A stretch of DNA of 64,000 nt from Hymenobacter siberiensis (GCF_018967865.2 NZ_JAHLZY020000003.1:62001-126000); one strand, 5' to 3'; shown: positions 36,843 to 46,307, counted from the first letter of the stretch. The notes: generated by a model from the letters alone, not told the origin. Numbers and translations are program-made.

Positions 36843-37153
36843 AGGAGCAGAATAGGCGGAGCGGTGGCCATGCGGGGAGAATGCTATGGGTGCCAAATCG
36901 GTGTTTGGGAAGGAGGTAGTCCCTCATGCCCGCGAACCAGCTCATAGGCGTCAGTTAGCGATGAAGCTACTGCAGCTCGGGAGCGGTATTGGGCTTAGGG
37001 GCAGCTGGTATAGGCGTCAGGTGACTGGTAAACTTGTACTCCCTATCCGCCGTCAAACTGGCATCGGCATCCCGCTCCAGTTCCCGGCTGGTCGGGTCCA
37101 GGGGGAGGAAGGATTCGGCCCGGCTCCCGGGCTGGCCGCTCAGGGCGGTGCCG
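36843..37153. other. Gene-free intergenic region
   Basis: 311 bp between the desaturase start and the end of the BON fragment. I see no credible gene, tRNA or repeat. The promoter of the desaturase fusion gene presumably lies here. Confidence 0.5.
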
Positions 37154-37618
37154 CTAGCGGCGCGCATCGACGCTGAACTTCAGGGTTGCAGTGGCTTGCG
37201 GCTCGTAGGCAGCCGGTTCCACCGGGGCTGGCACGCGCAGGCAGGTGTTTCTGGCATGGGCCCCGGCAACTAGCGTGGACTGGTGAATGCCAGAGTCGGG
37301 CGCCATATAGGCAGGCCTTATTTTCAGCAGGTTATGAACGGTGTGCACGCCGGCCACCTGGCAGGCACCGTGCTCAGCTTCCTGGTGGGCACGCCGGCTG
37401 CTCACCGTGCCCATGAGCGTCACGATACCCCGGTGGGCCTGCACCAGCATTTCGGAGCCGTGCCCGCGCGGGTTGCCAAGCAAGGTCTCCCGCACCTTAT
37501 GGACGATGGCCTCGTCGGGGCGAGGGGCGAAATTATCGCCCCGCAGCTCACTGCCCGGTGCCCGGTAGGCTCCGAGCAAATGGAGGGCATTGAGCAGGGG
37601 TTGGTTACGGGCTTGCAT
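37154..37618 (-). CDS. Truncated BON-domain protein, partial copy of the six-BON gene
   Basis: The 154-aa protein has one BON repeat: SEMLVQAHRGIVTLMGTVSS, then AHQEAEHGACQVAGVHTVHNLLKIRP. It aligns with repeat 4 of the protein at 17277-18716 (ETLVQVHEGIVTLAGTVSN, AEHDARLVVGVTEVHNLLKV), including the flanks SELRGDNFAPRPDEAIVHKV versus SELRRGKFALRADEAIVEAV. The region after repeat 4 is diverged. An FNR-like site with the conserved block lies 82 bp upstream, so the copy kept the same control. It may be functional or a relic. Confidence 0.7.
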   Translation of the reverse strand: MQARNQPLLNALHLLGAYRAPGSELRGDNFAPRPDEAIVHKVRETLLGNPRGHGSEMLVQAHRGIVTLMGTVSSRRAHQEAEHGACQVAGVHTVHNLLKIRPAYMAPDSGIHQSTLVAGAHARNTCLRVPAPVEPAAYEPQATATLKFSVDARR

Positions 37619-37674
37619 GGGGCTGGGAGTCGATGATTACAGTGCTGCAAAAGTCCGCTGAAGCGGTAGCCCTT

Positions 37675-37713
37675 CCCATAACATTATTCGGCGCATTGGA
37701 TGACATCCATCAA
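37675..37713 (-). promoter_or_regulatory. FNR-like box with conserved block upstream of the BON fragment
   Basis: On the minus strand TTGATGGATGTCAT (37700-37713) is followed by TGCGCCGAATAATGTTATGGG ending at 37675. Spacing and several bases (TGCG, TGT, ATGGG) match the 19.1-kb site. It is the third instance of the two-part architecture. Confidence 0.5.
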
Positions 37714-37872
37714 ATGGCCCGCTCGCAACGAGATTTCCTGCCCGGCACTTTTTAAGGTTCTCGTTTATTCAGCAGCCCGCACCACCCGTGCCCGCAGGCG
37801 GCCGCCCAACCGTCCGCCATGGCGTCTAATCCGTAAGCCCGGGCACCACGCTCTTTTCTAAACCTGACTGCT

Positions 37873-38931
37873 ATGGCGACCTCATCACCCCCCAAAACCC
37901 GCCGGCCCCGCCGCGATATTATCGTCATCGGCGCGTCGGCCGGGGGCGTGACCGCGCTGCTGGCGCTGGCCAAAACGCTACCGGCCGATTTTCCCGCCCC
38001 CATTTTCGTGGTGCTGCACGTAGCCCCCGATTCGCTCAGCATCATGCCGCAGCTGCTCAACTCGGTGTCGGCGCTGCACGCCAAGCACCCGCAAAACGGG
38101 GAAGTGGTACAGCCGGGCACCATCTACTTGGCCCCGCCCAACCACCACCTGCTGCTGGAGGATGACCGGGTGCTGGTGACGCGGGGGCCCAAGGAAAATC
38201 GCTTCCGACCCTCCATCGACGCGCTGTTTCGCTCGGCGGCCTACACCTACGGTCCCCGCGTGCTGGGCGTGGTGCTCACCGGATATCTGGATGACGGTAC
38301 CTCCGGTCTGTGGTCGGTGCAGCGCATGGGCGGGCTGGCCATCGTGCAAGACCCGCACGACGCCGAGCAGCCCGCCATGCCCACCAATGCCCTCGAATTT
38401 GTGGAGGTCGACTACCTCGTGCCCCTGGCCGAGCTCGGGCCCCTGCTGGTGCGCCTGACCCTGGAGCCCGCCAAGACGCGCCTGCCCGCCGCGCAGCTCG
38501 ACCTGCTCAAAATCGAATTGACCATCGCCAAGCAGGGCGGCGGCTTCGAGATGGGCATTATCGACAAGGGTGAGCTCACGCCCTTCACCTGCCCCGACTG
38601 CCACGGCGCGCTTACGCAGTTAATTGAAGGCAAGCTGATTCGCTACCGCTGCCACACGGGCCACGCCTACACCGTGAGCGCGCTGCTGAGCGAAGTCAGC
38701 GCCTCGGTGGAAAGCCTGCTCTACCAGTCCCTGCGCGGCCTGGAAGAAACCCAGCTGCTGCTCCAAAACCTGGGCGGGCATTTTCAGGCAGAAAAACAGG
38801 CGGCAGTGGCCGAGTTATTCATCCAAAAAGCGGCCGAAACCGGCGAGCGGGCCAAACCAGTGCATGCCTCTATCCTGCAACACGAGGCCCTGAGCGGCGA
38901 CTTCCAATATTACCAAAAAAAACTGGCGTAA
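37873..38931 (+). CDS. CheB-like protein-glutamate methylesterase with zinc-ribbon-like tail
   Basis: The 352-aa protein has an N-terminal CheB catalytic domain without a receiver domain: IIVIGASAGGVTALLALAKTL (Ser22), FVVLHVAP (His49) and LTGYLDDGTSGL (Asp). A C-terminal region from residue 235 has CPDCHGAL and RYRCHTGHAYTVSALLSE, the Cys-rich tail common on non-chemotaxis CheB proteins. It is followed after 46 bp by a multi-PAS histidine kinase with no CheR or receptor nearby. It probably works in a sensory pathway rather than in motility. Confidence 0.9.
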   Translation: MATSSPPKTRRPRRDIIVIGASAGGVTALLALAKTLPADFPAPIFVVLHVAPDSLSIMPQLLNSVSALHAKHPQNGEVVQPGTIYLAPPNHHLLLEDDRVLVTRGPKENRFRPSIDALFRSAAYTYGPRVLGVVLTGYLDDGTSGLWSVQRMGGLAIVQDPHDAEQPAMPTNALEFVEVDYLVPLAELGPLLVRLTLEPAKTRLPAAQLDLLKIELTIAKQGGGFEMGIIDKGELTPFTCPDCHGALTQLIEGKLIRYRCHTGHAYTVSALLSEVSASVESLLYQSLRGLEETQLLLQNLGGHFQAEKQAAVAELFIQKAAETGERAKPVHASILQHEALSGDFQYYQKKLA

Positions 38932-38977
38932 TATTATTTACTGGCAACTACCACCAGATGCCCTATGCTTCCCGACA

Positions 38978-41626
38978 ATGTCTCAGAAAACAACCCCCGC
39001 CGCCCCCTCAGATACTCCGGCGGAAACGACGGGGCAGCCCCAGCAGCTCGCCGCTTTGCTGCGGGATTCGCCCACCGGCCTGGCGAGTCTGGCCGGGCCC
39101 GCCCACCAGGTCACGGTGACCAATGAGCTGTTTCGGCAGCTGTTTGATAAGCGGCCGCTGGCTGGCCTGCGCTTGAGCGAGGCGCTGCCCGAGCTGGCCG
39201 ACCAGTCTTTTTTCGCGCTGCTCGACGAGGCGTACCGCACCGGCACCACCTGCTTTGGTCACGAGGCCGTGGCCTTCCAAAGCGCCACCCAGCCGGCCCC
39301 CGGCGGGCCAGTTTACTTCACCTTTATCGCCCAAGCCGTGCGCGACGCGGCGGGCGCGGTCAGTGGCCTGCTGCTGTTCGCCTATAACGTGAGTACCCAC
39401 ATGCGCGCCCGGCAGCCAGCCGGCAGCGCCCCGCCGGCCAGCACGGCCCAGCAGCTGGCCATGGCCAACGAACAGCTCGCCGTGGCCAATGAAGAGCTGG
39501 ACGTGACCAACGAGGAACTGCACGTCAGCAACGAGGAGCTTCAGGTATCGAACCACCAGCTGCTGACTGCCAACGAGGCGCTGCGTACTCAGGCCGACGA
39601 GCTGCGCCAGTCCCAGCAGGCCGTGGAGCTGCTCAACAACGAGCTGACCCTTACCAATGCCGGGCTGGTAGATACCATCATCGATAGCCTGCAGGCCACC
39701 GAGGCGGCCCGCGCCGAGGCCGAGGCCCAGCGCCAGCGCCTGCACCGGCTCGTGGCCGAGGCCCCGGCCATGATTGCCGTGCTCACCGGCCCCGACCACG
39801 TGGTGGAGCTGGCCAACGACGACTATCGGGCCATGGTAGGCCATCGCGAGCTGGTGGGCCGACCCTTTCGCCAGGCCCTGCCGGAGCTGGAAGGGCAACC
39901 CTTTTTCGACCAGCTGGACGAGGTGTACCGCACCGGGGAAACCTACACCGACACCGACGTGCCGGTAACGCTGGACCGCACGCATTCCGGCCAGCTGGAA
40001 CACCTGTTTGCCACCTACATCTTACAGGCTACCCGCGACGGAGCGGGCCAGATTACGGGTATCTTGATTTTCGCTTACGAAGTAACGGAACTGGTTCGCG
40101 CCCGGCAGGAGCGGGAAGATATTGCCCGGCAGCGGCAGCTCGTGACCGATGCGCTGCCGGCGCTCATCTCCTACGTGGACCAGGACCGGCGCTACCAGTT
40201 CACCAACCAGGCCTACGAAGGGTGGTTCCAGCAGTCGCCGGCCCAGCTGCGGGGCCAGCGCGTGCGCGACGTGGTGGGCGAGCCGTCCTACGCGGCGGCG
40301 GCCCCCTACATGGCGCGGGCCCTGGCCGGCGAGCGGGTAGACTTTGAAGCGCGGATGCCCTACCGCAACGACTTAATCAAGCACATCCGCACCAGCTTCG
40401 TGCCCGATGTGCAGCAGGAGCAGGTGGTGGGCTTTTACTGCCTCATCACCGACATCACGGAGCAGGTAACGGCCCGCGCCGAAGTGGAGCGCCAGCAGCG
40501 GCAGCAGCACGAGCTGTTCATGGCCGCGCCGGGGCCCATTGCCATCCTGGCCGGGCCGGACCTGGTTTTCGAGCTGGTGAACCCGGCGTACCAGCAGGTT
40601 TTTCCCGGCCGGGAGTTATTCGGCAAATCCCTGCTCGACGTCTTGCCGGAGCTGGCCAACACCGAGATTCCTGGCCTGTGCCACCAGGTGTACGCCACGG
40701 GCGAAACCTACGTGGCCGAGGAACTGCCCCTGCAACTGGCCCGCCACACCGATGGCCCGCTGGAGGAAGCCTACTGGACCTTCACCTACCAGGCCCGCCG
40801 CAACGCGCAGGATGTAATAGATGGTGTGGTCGTCTTCGCCTACGACGTGAGCAGCCAGGTGCGCGCCCGCCAGCAAGTGCAGACCCTTAACCAGCAACTG
40901 ACCACCCACAACACCGACCTGGACGACACCAACCAGCAGCTGGTGCGTACCAACGTGGACCTGGATTCCTTCGTCTACACCGCTTCCCACGACCTGCAAG
41001 GCCCACTCAATAACCTCGACGGCCTGCTCCAGGCGCTCCGCCAAGAGTTGCCCGGCACCGAGCGCTCGGTGCCGGTGGCCCACCTCCTGGAGCTGCTGCA
41101 CGATTCCGTCGAACGCTTTCAGCACACGCTGACGCACCTGAGCGCCATTGCCCGCACGCAGGCCGAGGCCGGCCCCCAGGCCCCGCTCGTGCCGCTGGCC
41201 GACGTGGTGCGCGACGTGCTGCTGGACCTGGCCCTGCCCATCGCCGAGGCCGGCGCGCAAGTCAGCGTAGACATAGCGGACTGCCCCGCCGTTCGGCTGG
41301 CGGAAAAACACCTGCGCTCGGTGGTGTACAACCTGCTCAGCAACGCCGTGAAATACCGCCACCCCGACCGCGTGCCCCAGGTGCGGGTGCAGTGCCGCAC
41401 GGAGGAGCACCGCTGGGCGCTGGAAGTGCAGGACAACGGCCTGGGTCTGGCCTTGCCGCCCGGCCGCCCCGTCTTCGGCCTGTTCCAGCGCTTCCACACC
41501 CACGTCGACGGCTCGGGCGTGGGCCTCTACATGGCGCAAAAACTGGTAGAGAACGAAGGAGGAGCGTTGGAAGTGGTCAGCCAGGTTGGGGAGGGTTCTA
41601 CCTTCACCGTCTACCTGCCGCGCTAG
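38978..41626 (+). CDS. Multi-PAS hybrid-type sensor histidine kinase
   Basis: The 882-aa cytoplasmic kinase lacks membrane helices. It has four PAS domains (about 40-140, 265-380, 395-505, 520-640). Between PAS1 and PAS2 lies a striking heptad run (LAMANEQ LAVANEE LDVTNEE LHVSNEE LQVSNHQ LLTANEA) that must form a coiled coil. The HisKA box is FVYTASHDLQGPLNNLDGLL (His about 671). The ATPase part has NLLSNAVKYRHPDR and DNGLGLALPPG, ending GSGVGLYMAQKLVENEGG. No receiver domain or partner regulator follows. It is likely co-transcribed with the CheB-like gene. Confidence 0.92.
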   Translation: MSQKTTPAAPSDTPAETTGQPQQLAALLRDSPTGLASLAGPAHQVTVTNELFRQLFDKRPLAGLRLSEALPELADQSFFALLDEAYRTGTTCFGHEAVAFQSATQPAPGGPVYFTFIAQAVRDAAGAVSGLLLFAYNVSTHMRARQPAGSAPPASTAQQLAMANEQLAVANEELDVTNEELHVSNEELQVSNHQLLTANEALRTQADELRQSQQAVELLNNELTLTNAGLVDTIIDSLQATEAARAEAEAQRQRLHRLVAEAPAMIAVLTGPDHVVELANDDYRAMVGHRELVGRPFRQALPELEGQPFFDQLDEVYRTGETYTDTDVPVTLDRTHSGQLEHLFATYILQATRDGAGQITGILIFAYEVTELVRARQEREDIARQRQLVTDALPALISYVDQDRRYQFTNQAYEGWFQQSPAQLRGQRVRDVVGEPSYAAAAPYMARALAGERVDFEARMPYRNDLIKHIRTSFVPDVQQEQVVGFYCLITDITEQVTARAEVERQQRQQHELFMAAPGPIAILAGPDLVFELVNPAYQQVFPGRELFGKSLLDVLPELANTEIPGLCHQVYATGETYVAEELPLQLARHTDGPLEEAYWTFTYQARRNAQDVIDGVVVFAYDVSSQVRARQQVQTLNQQLTTHNTDLDDTNQQLVRTNVDLDSFVYTASHDLQGPLNNLDGLLQALRQELPGTERSVPVAHLLELLHDSVERFQHTLTHLSAIARTQAEAGPQAPLVPLADVVRDVLLDLALPIAEAGAQVSVDIADCPAVRLAEKHLRSVVYNLLSNAVKYRHPDRVPQVRVQCRTEEHRWALEVQDNGLGLALPPGRPVFGLFQRFHTHVDGSGVGLYMAQKLVENEGGALEVVSQVGEGSTFTVYLPR

Positions 41627-41782
41627 CCGCTGGCCAGGAGCACATCAAGATGCAGCCTGGACGGTAGGAGTCCGCGTGTGCCTGGCGTCGTACAGACTAA
41701 CCGCATTTAAAAAGCTGACCTGCCCTAGTTGCTTCAAATGGTCCTTTTTGCTTCTGTAGATTCTCTCGTTTCTCCTAATCCT

Positions 41783-41861
41783 GAAGCTGTTTAGAAAGTC
41801 CCCGAACGGTCATGCAGAGCGCAGCGAAGCATGACCGTTCGGGGACTTTCTAAACAGCTTC
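41783..41861. repeat. Short palindromic element, copy C
   Basis: This 79-bp near-perfect palindrome has ends GAAGCTGTTTAGAAAGTCCC and GGGACTTTCTAAACAGCTTC, with the centre GCAGAGCGCAGCGAAGC. It is a reduced form of copies A and B. It sits in the 379-bp gene-free interval (41627-42005) between the convergent kinase and protease genes, where little else is seen. Confidence 0.8.
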
Positions 41862-42005
41862 AATAGCCCGCCGCCATAAACCTCACCAGTTTCGCCCCAT
41901 CCCCAAAGGGGAAATCATTTCGTGTGCGACAACGAAAAGTGCTCCTAACCCAAGGCTAGAGGCACTTTCTGGGCAATGAGCACCCTTGCTGAACCAGCGG
42001 CCCGG

Positions 42006-43523
42006 CTACGTACCCAGCGAAAAGTCGAAGACCACGCGGGAGCCATCGGGGGCAATGGCCAGCAGCTGAATCAGGCCCCGCTGGGCGGCCAGCAGCGCCG
42101 CGTCGATATCCTGGGGCGTGCTGATGGGCTGACCATTAATAAAGGCGATAACCGTGCCGCGGGGAATGCCCAGCTGCGCAAAGAAGCCGCCCGCGCGCAC
42201 ATCGGTCACCACCACCCCCGCCCGGAGCTGGAGCCGCTGCCGGAGCGCGTCGGACAGCGGCGCAAAGCTGGCCCCCAGCTTCTGCCGAATGGTGGCCAGC
42301 GCGGCCGGGTTGCTGGCCGGGGCCGGGGCCGTTGCTGCCGCCGGTTCACCTTTCAGCGTGGCCGACACGGTGGCGGGGGCGCGGTTGCGCAGGTAGGTGA
42401 GCTGCACCACATCGCCCGGCTGGTGCCGGGCAATGCGCTCCGAGAACTCCGCCGATGAGTTAAGCGTCACCCCGTCAATACGCTGAATAACATCGCCAGC
42501 GCGCAGGCCGGCCCCGGCGGCGGCACTGCCCGGCAGCACCCCCGTGATGTACACCCCGTTCACCGCGCCCGGCTGCAAGCCCTGCTGGCTCAGGTACTGC
42601 TCTTCGGCGGCCGGGGCCGGAAACGCCACCCCGAGCACCCCCCGCCGCACCGCGCCGTACTGCTGCAAATCGCCCAAAATCTTCTTGGCCAGGTTCACCG
42701 GAATGGCAAACGCGTAGCCCGCGTAGCTGCCGGTTTGCGAGGCAATGGCCGAGTTGATGCCCACCAGCTCGCCTTGGGTATTGACAAGCGCGCCGCCGCT
42801 GTTGCCGGGGTTGATGGCCGCGTCGGTCTGGATGAAGGACTCTACCCCGGTGTTGCCAGCGGCCTTGCCTTGCCCATCATCGCTGCGGCTGGGCCGGTTG
42901 ATGATGCCAATACTGCGGGCTTTGGCACTGACAATACCGGCTGTGACGGTGGTATTCAGCGAAAACGGGTAGCCCACGGCCACTACCCACTGGCCCACCT
43001 GCACGCTGTCGGAATTACCAAATTGCAGCGTGGGCAGGTCGGTGGCCTCGATTTTCAGCAGGGCCAGGTCGGTATTGGGGTCGCGGCCCACCAGCCTGGC
43101 GGCAAACTGGCGCTTATCGGGCAGGATGACCTGAATGGTGGCCGCGTTTTCCACCACGTGGTTGTTGGTGGCGATGTAGCCGTTGGCCGCAATCAGAATG
43201 CCCGAGCCGGAGGCCCGCGCCACCTGGCCGCCGCCGCGAGCACCGCTGGGTCGGCCGTAGATATTATCGTACCCACTTGAAGGCGGGTAGCTGGTTTTGA
43301 TGTGCACGACGGCGGGACTGGCCACGCGGGCAGCCACGACAAAGTCGCCCATGGTGCTCGGCCCCCTGCCCGTCGGGGCAGTGGCTTTCTGCAAGGGTTC
43401 GGGGGCGGCAGAGGCCGCAACCTCCGCAGCCGGGCTTTTCTTACTGGAGCAGCTGACGCCCAGGAGCTGCACCAAACCCAGCATACTGCCCAGCAGCAAA
43501 GTGGCCGATTTTGTCATTTTCAT
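42006..43523 (-). CDS. DegP/HtrA-type serine protease lipoprotein
   Basis: The 505-aa protein starts MKMTKSATLLLGSMLGL with the lipobox LGVSC (Cys25), so it is a lipoprotein. The trypsin-like triad is His122 (ATNNHVVEN), Asp152 (NTDLALLKI) and Ser242 (NPGNSGGALVN). Two PDZ domains follow (GVYITGVLPGSAAAGAGLRAGDVIQRI and VVTDVRAGGFFAQLGIPRGTVIAFING). This is the standard DegP/DegQ layout for periplasmic protein quality control. The start at 43523 is preferred over 43550 because it begins the signal peptide. Confidence 0.93.
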   Translation of the reverse strand: MKMTKSATLLLGSMLGLVQLLGVSCSSKKSPAAEVAASAAPEPLQKATAPTGRGPSTMGDFVVAARVASPAVVHIKTSYPPSSGYDNIYGRPSGARGGGQVARASGSGILIAANGYIATNNHVVENAATIQVILPDKRQFAARLVGRDPNTDLALLKIEATDLPTLQFGNSDSVQVGQWVVAVGYPFSLNTTVTAGIVSAKARSIGIINRPSRSDDGQGKAAGNTGVESFIQTDAAINPGNSGGALVNTQGELVGINSAIASQTGSYAGYAFAIPVNLAKKILGDLQQYGAVRRGVLGVAFPAPAAEEQYLSQQGLQPGAVNGVYITGVLPGSAAAGAGLRAGDVIQRIDGVTLNSSAEFSERIARHQPGDVVQLTYLRNRAPATVSATLKGEPAAATAPAPASNPAALATIRQKLGASFAPLSDALRQRLQLRAGVVVTDVRAGGFFAQLGIPRGTVIAFINGQPISTPQDIDAALLAAQRGLIQLLAIAPDGSRVVFDFSLGT

Positions 43524-43706
43524 GCAATTGGGTGTGAATACGGAATGCACTTTTCGATGAGCCGTCGGCAGCGGCGGTGTGGGTGTGGGTCGCGCTGGCC
43601 GCGTTTTGCCGGCGAGCCGCCACCGTAGCAGCCTGCTTTAGCACGTGGTACAGGGCCCCGGCAGCACCGGGGTGGGGGCGTCACCTGCAAGCAGGCAGCT
43701 CGCCGC

Positions 43707-44330
43707 TTATAGCTTATCTCCGCGGTGGTTGTATTCCTTGAAAATCTGGCCGACGGCCACATATACTTTGTCCTTGCGTTTATCAAAAACATTGCCGTCG
43801 GTGAGGCCCGACGCATAGCCCTGCCACACTGCTACGCCTTTTACCCGGTCAATCATTTGTACCAGAATACTGCCTTTGTCGAGCTTCACTTTCTGCTTGC
43901 TATCGTAGGCGTACGGCTCTTCGGAAGCCCAGTACCCGGTGCCCAGGTTATCGTTGCTCATAATCTCGACTGGCACGTCGAAGGACCGGAAATTGACCAC
44001 CAGGTCGGCACCGGTCGGCTGGTAGGTATAGCCTTTGGCCGCCATTTCGTGTTCCACGGCATCGCGCACCATGCTCTTAAAAAGCAAGTCATTAAGGAAA
44101 TACGTGCTGTTTTTCGGGTTGGTAACCTGCGAGGCCCAGGAGTACGTTTTGTACTTGCTGAAGTCGGGGCCGCTGTTGGCAGTACTGGTGAATAGGCCGG
44201 CTCCTGCGTTCGAATTGGTGCCGCCACGCTGGTCGCTACCGACCACGACATCCGACCCCGAATGCTGGGCGCAGCCCGCGGCAAGGGCGGCAAAGAAAGT
44301 GAGGAGCAAAAAAGGATGAGAAGTTTTCAT
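43707..44330 (-). CDS. DUF4136 lipoprotein
   Basis: The 207-aa protein has a signal peptide ending FFAALAAGCAQ (lipobox). The mature part has the DUF4136 pattern: DFSKYKTYSWASQ, VRDAVEHEMAAKGYTYQPTGADLVVNF, VDLVVNF-type strands, and a late KGSILVQMIDRVKGVAVWQG. These bacterial lipoproteins have no firmly known role. A second DUF4136 lipoprotein is at 50571. Confidence 0.87.
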   Translation of the reverse strand: MKTSHPFLLLTFFAALAAGCAQHSGSDVVVGSDQRGGTNSNAGAGLFTSTANSGPDFSKYKTYSWASQVTNPKNSTYFLNDLLFKSMVRDAVEHEMAAKGYTYQPTGADLVVNFRSFDVPVEIMSNDNLGTGYWASEEPYAYDSKQKVKLDKGSILVQMIDRVKGVAVWQGYASGLTDGNVFDKRKDKVYVAVGQIFKEYNHRGDKL

Positions 44331-44467
44331 GATTGTCTAGGTGTTAAAAAAAGTTGGGTTATGCACTGTAAGTTGGTTCGGAGATGCGGGTTCGGGTAGC
44401 GAACCCAGGCAGCAACTAGTAGCTGCTTGGTTCATCGGTCAGAAAGGAAAAATCCGGCGCATCCGCC

Positions 44468-44923
44468 CTAGCCGGGGCCGGGCAATACCGGGGGTTGCCC
44501 GGCTGCTGGCGGCGCGGCCCCGGCTGGCGGCGTGGCAAGGCGCTCGTAATGCAGCTCCTCGCGGCGCAGCTCCACGGCCTGTGGGGCGTGGATGGTGAGC
44601 GTCTGGGTGCGGACGTGCACTTCCTCCACCAGCAGCAGGCGCTTGGTCACCACCAGCTCCTCGCGGAGTACGGGCACAATCATGGTACCGCCCTCGTAGC
44701 GTACGGCGGGGGCCTCGTCTACGTAGCGGCCCACGGCCACGCGCTGCACCTGCACCTGCTCTTCGCGCAGGGGCACGTCGGCGGTCTGGGTTTCGACGTG
44801 CACGGTTTTGTGCAGTACCACGCGGCCGGTTTCCACCACCTGCTTGTCCACGCGCAGCGTTTCGGCTACCACGGGAATGCGCACCGGCAGTCCATCATCG
44901 GGTGGCAAATCAGGGGTTTGCAT
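44468..44923 (-). CDS. DUF2382 (YsnF/AvaK-like) stress protein, short form
   Basis: The 151-aa protein starts at the ATG at 44923. Two repeats of the DUF2382 type alternate charged strands: IPVVAETLRVDKQVVETGRVVLHKTV and PLREEQVQVQRVAVGRYV, then IVPVLREELVVTKRLLLVEEVHV and VELRREELHYERL. The domain is associated with stress and desiccation proteins. It lies 182 bp downstream of a longer DUF2382 protein. Confidence 0.83.
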   Translation of the reverse strand: MQTPDLPPDDGLPVRIPVVAETLRVDKQVVETGRVVLHKTVHVETQTADVPLREEQVQVQRVAVGRYVDEAPAVRYEGGTMIVPVLREELVVTKRLLLVEEVHVRTQTLTIHAPQAVELRREELHYERLATPPAGAAPPAAGQPPVLPGPG

Positions 44924-45105
44924 GGGCGGACGGGATGTGTGCGGAGTGGAGAAAAGGGCTGGCAACAAGTACGCTAGTCAACTACCGCACTGGCTGGTGG
45001 TCGGGAGGACGAGCCAGAGGCAGTTGGCACCACGATTTCGGAGAAATAGATTCGGCTGCGGCGGGGAGCCACAGCCGAATCAGATTGTTAGTGGTTAGAA
45101 AGCGG

Positions 45106-45960
45106 TTAGGTATTTTTGGGACTGCCCGGCTGGTTAGCGTTGCCGCTGGCCATCTTTCTCGGAATCTGCTCCACGTCCACCTCGGTGTTGCGCACCGTTT
45201 CGCGGACGGTTTCCTCCCGCTCGGTTACCCGCTTGCCCAGCGACACTTCTTCCACCACGTGGGCTTGTTTGGCTACCACGGCGCGCTCGGCGCTTTCGGT
45301 CATGGTCACGTCACCTTCCTTAAAGGTCTTGAAATCAGCATCCGTGGCAGGGCGGTTTACGGGGGTACGCTGCACCGTCACGTGCTCTTCGCGCAGGCGC
45401 ACGCTGGCTTCCACGGGCTTTTCCACGATGCGCGAGCGCAGGCGCACGCCACCGGTTTGCTCGGTGCGCTTGCTCACGTTCAGCTTTTCTTTGATGACCT
45501 TGGCTGTCATGCCGTCGGCCTGGTCGCGCTTGCTGCCGTCGCGGCCGGCGGTGTAGCTGTTCTTTACGCCGTACTCGGTAGCTTTGCTATCCACGTCAAT
45601 TGCGCCGGCATTATCCAGAATATCAGCGGCTTTGCGGGCCTGCTCGGCCGTGTCGACTTGTGCCGTTACCAGCGAGTGGCCGCTGCGGGTCACCTCGGCG
45701 TAGGTATGGGCTTCGTCGCTATCGCTGCCGAAAAGCGAGCTAAAGAAGCCGCCGACATTATCACTGGTGCGGCCGGCTGCGTCGCCGGCAGCTTTGGCGG
45801 TAGTGCCGTTGGTGGAGGAGTTGTTGCTGCCTGCGTCGCTCGACGAGGCCTGCGAAACGTCCAAGAAATCCAGCTCGAAGCCGGCGCTTTTAAGTTCCTG
45901 CACAGCGTGTTTGGCTTCGGTAGCAGTATTGAAGATGCCAATTACGGTTTGGTTTTTCAT
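45106..45960 (-). CDS. General stress protein with GlsB-like N-terminus and DUF2382 domain
   Basis: The 284-aa protein starts at the ATG at 45960. The N-terminal 120 residues form a general stress protein 17M-like domain (VIGIFNTATEAKHAVQELKSAGFELDFLDV...HSLVTAQVDTAEQARKAADIL). After a linker, DUF2382 follows: KVIKEKLNVSKRTEQTGGVRL, VEKPVEASVRLREEHVTVQR, AVVAKQAHVVEEVSLGKRV. This YsnF layout is known in Bacillus and cyanobacteria as a stress protein. It is the upstream member of the DUF2382 pair. Confidence 0.88.
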   Translation of the reverse strand: MKNQTVIGIFNTATEAKHAVQELKSAGFELDFLDVSQASSSDAGSNNSSTNGTTAKAAGDAAGRTSDNVGGFFSSLFGSDSDEAHTYAEVTRSGHSLVTAQVDTAEQARKAADILDNAGAIDVDSKATEYGVKNSYTAGRDGSKRDQADGMTAKVIKEKLNVSKRTEQTGGVRLRSRIVEKPVEASVRLREEHVTVQRTPVNRPATDADFKTFKEGDVTMTESAERAVVAKQAHVVEEVSLGKRVTEREETVRETVRNTEVDVEQIPRKMASGNANQPGSPKNT

Positions 45961-46254
45961 GTCAGAAATAGTATAAAGGTGAAAGGTATTGAGTAGTGCT
46001 AAATCGACTAGGCGCTGCACGGCCAGGTCCCAATCGGTACTTGGCTACTAGTTTGAAAACCCCCACACAAGGGCACTCGGCCAGGAAAAGGAAGCGGGGA
46101 AAACACGGCCGATACCCCGATAATGGAAGTAGGTCAAAGGTCCGGCACCATCTGCCGGCAGGCCATGAGATACTTCATGCCGCGCCATGAGTTTGCTTAA
46201 GCCGCCGCATTACCGGCATCATGCTCATTGGGGAGTAGGGCGCTCAACGACGGG

Positions 46255-46301
46255 AGTATTTTGGCTATTTAGCTCATAATAAGATAAGTAGCCAAAATAC
46301 T
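46255..46301 (-). terminator. Perfect 13-bp stem hairpin after the REC-CRP gene
   Basis: AGTATTTTGGCTA and TAGCCAAAATACT are exact complements around a 21-base loop, 6 bp past the regulator's stop. No T tract follows on the minus strand, so it may protect the mRNA end or act as a weak terminator. Confidence 0.55.
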
Positions 46302-46307
46302 AAACCA

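Noticed and set aside
39008-40003. 331-codon open frame opposite the multi-PAS kinase
   Set aside because: Its VGHVQLFIGHGELF-type repeats only mirror the NEE heptad repeat of the kinase.
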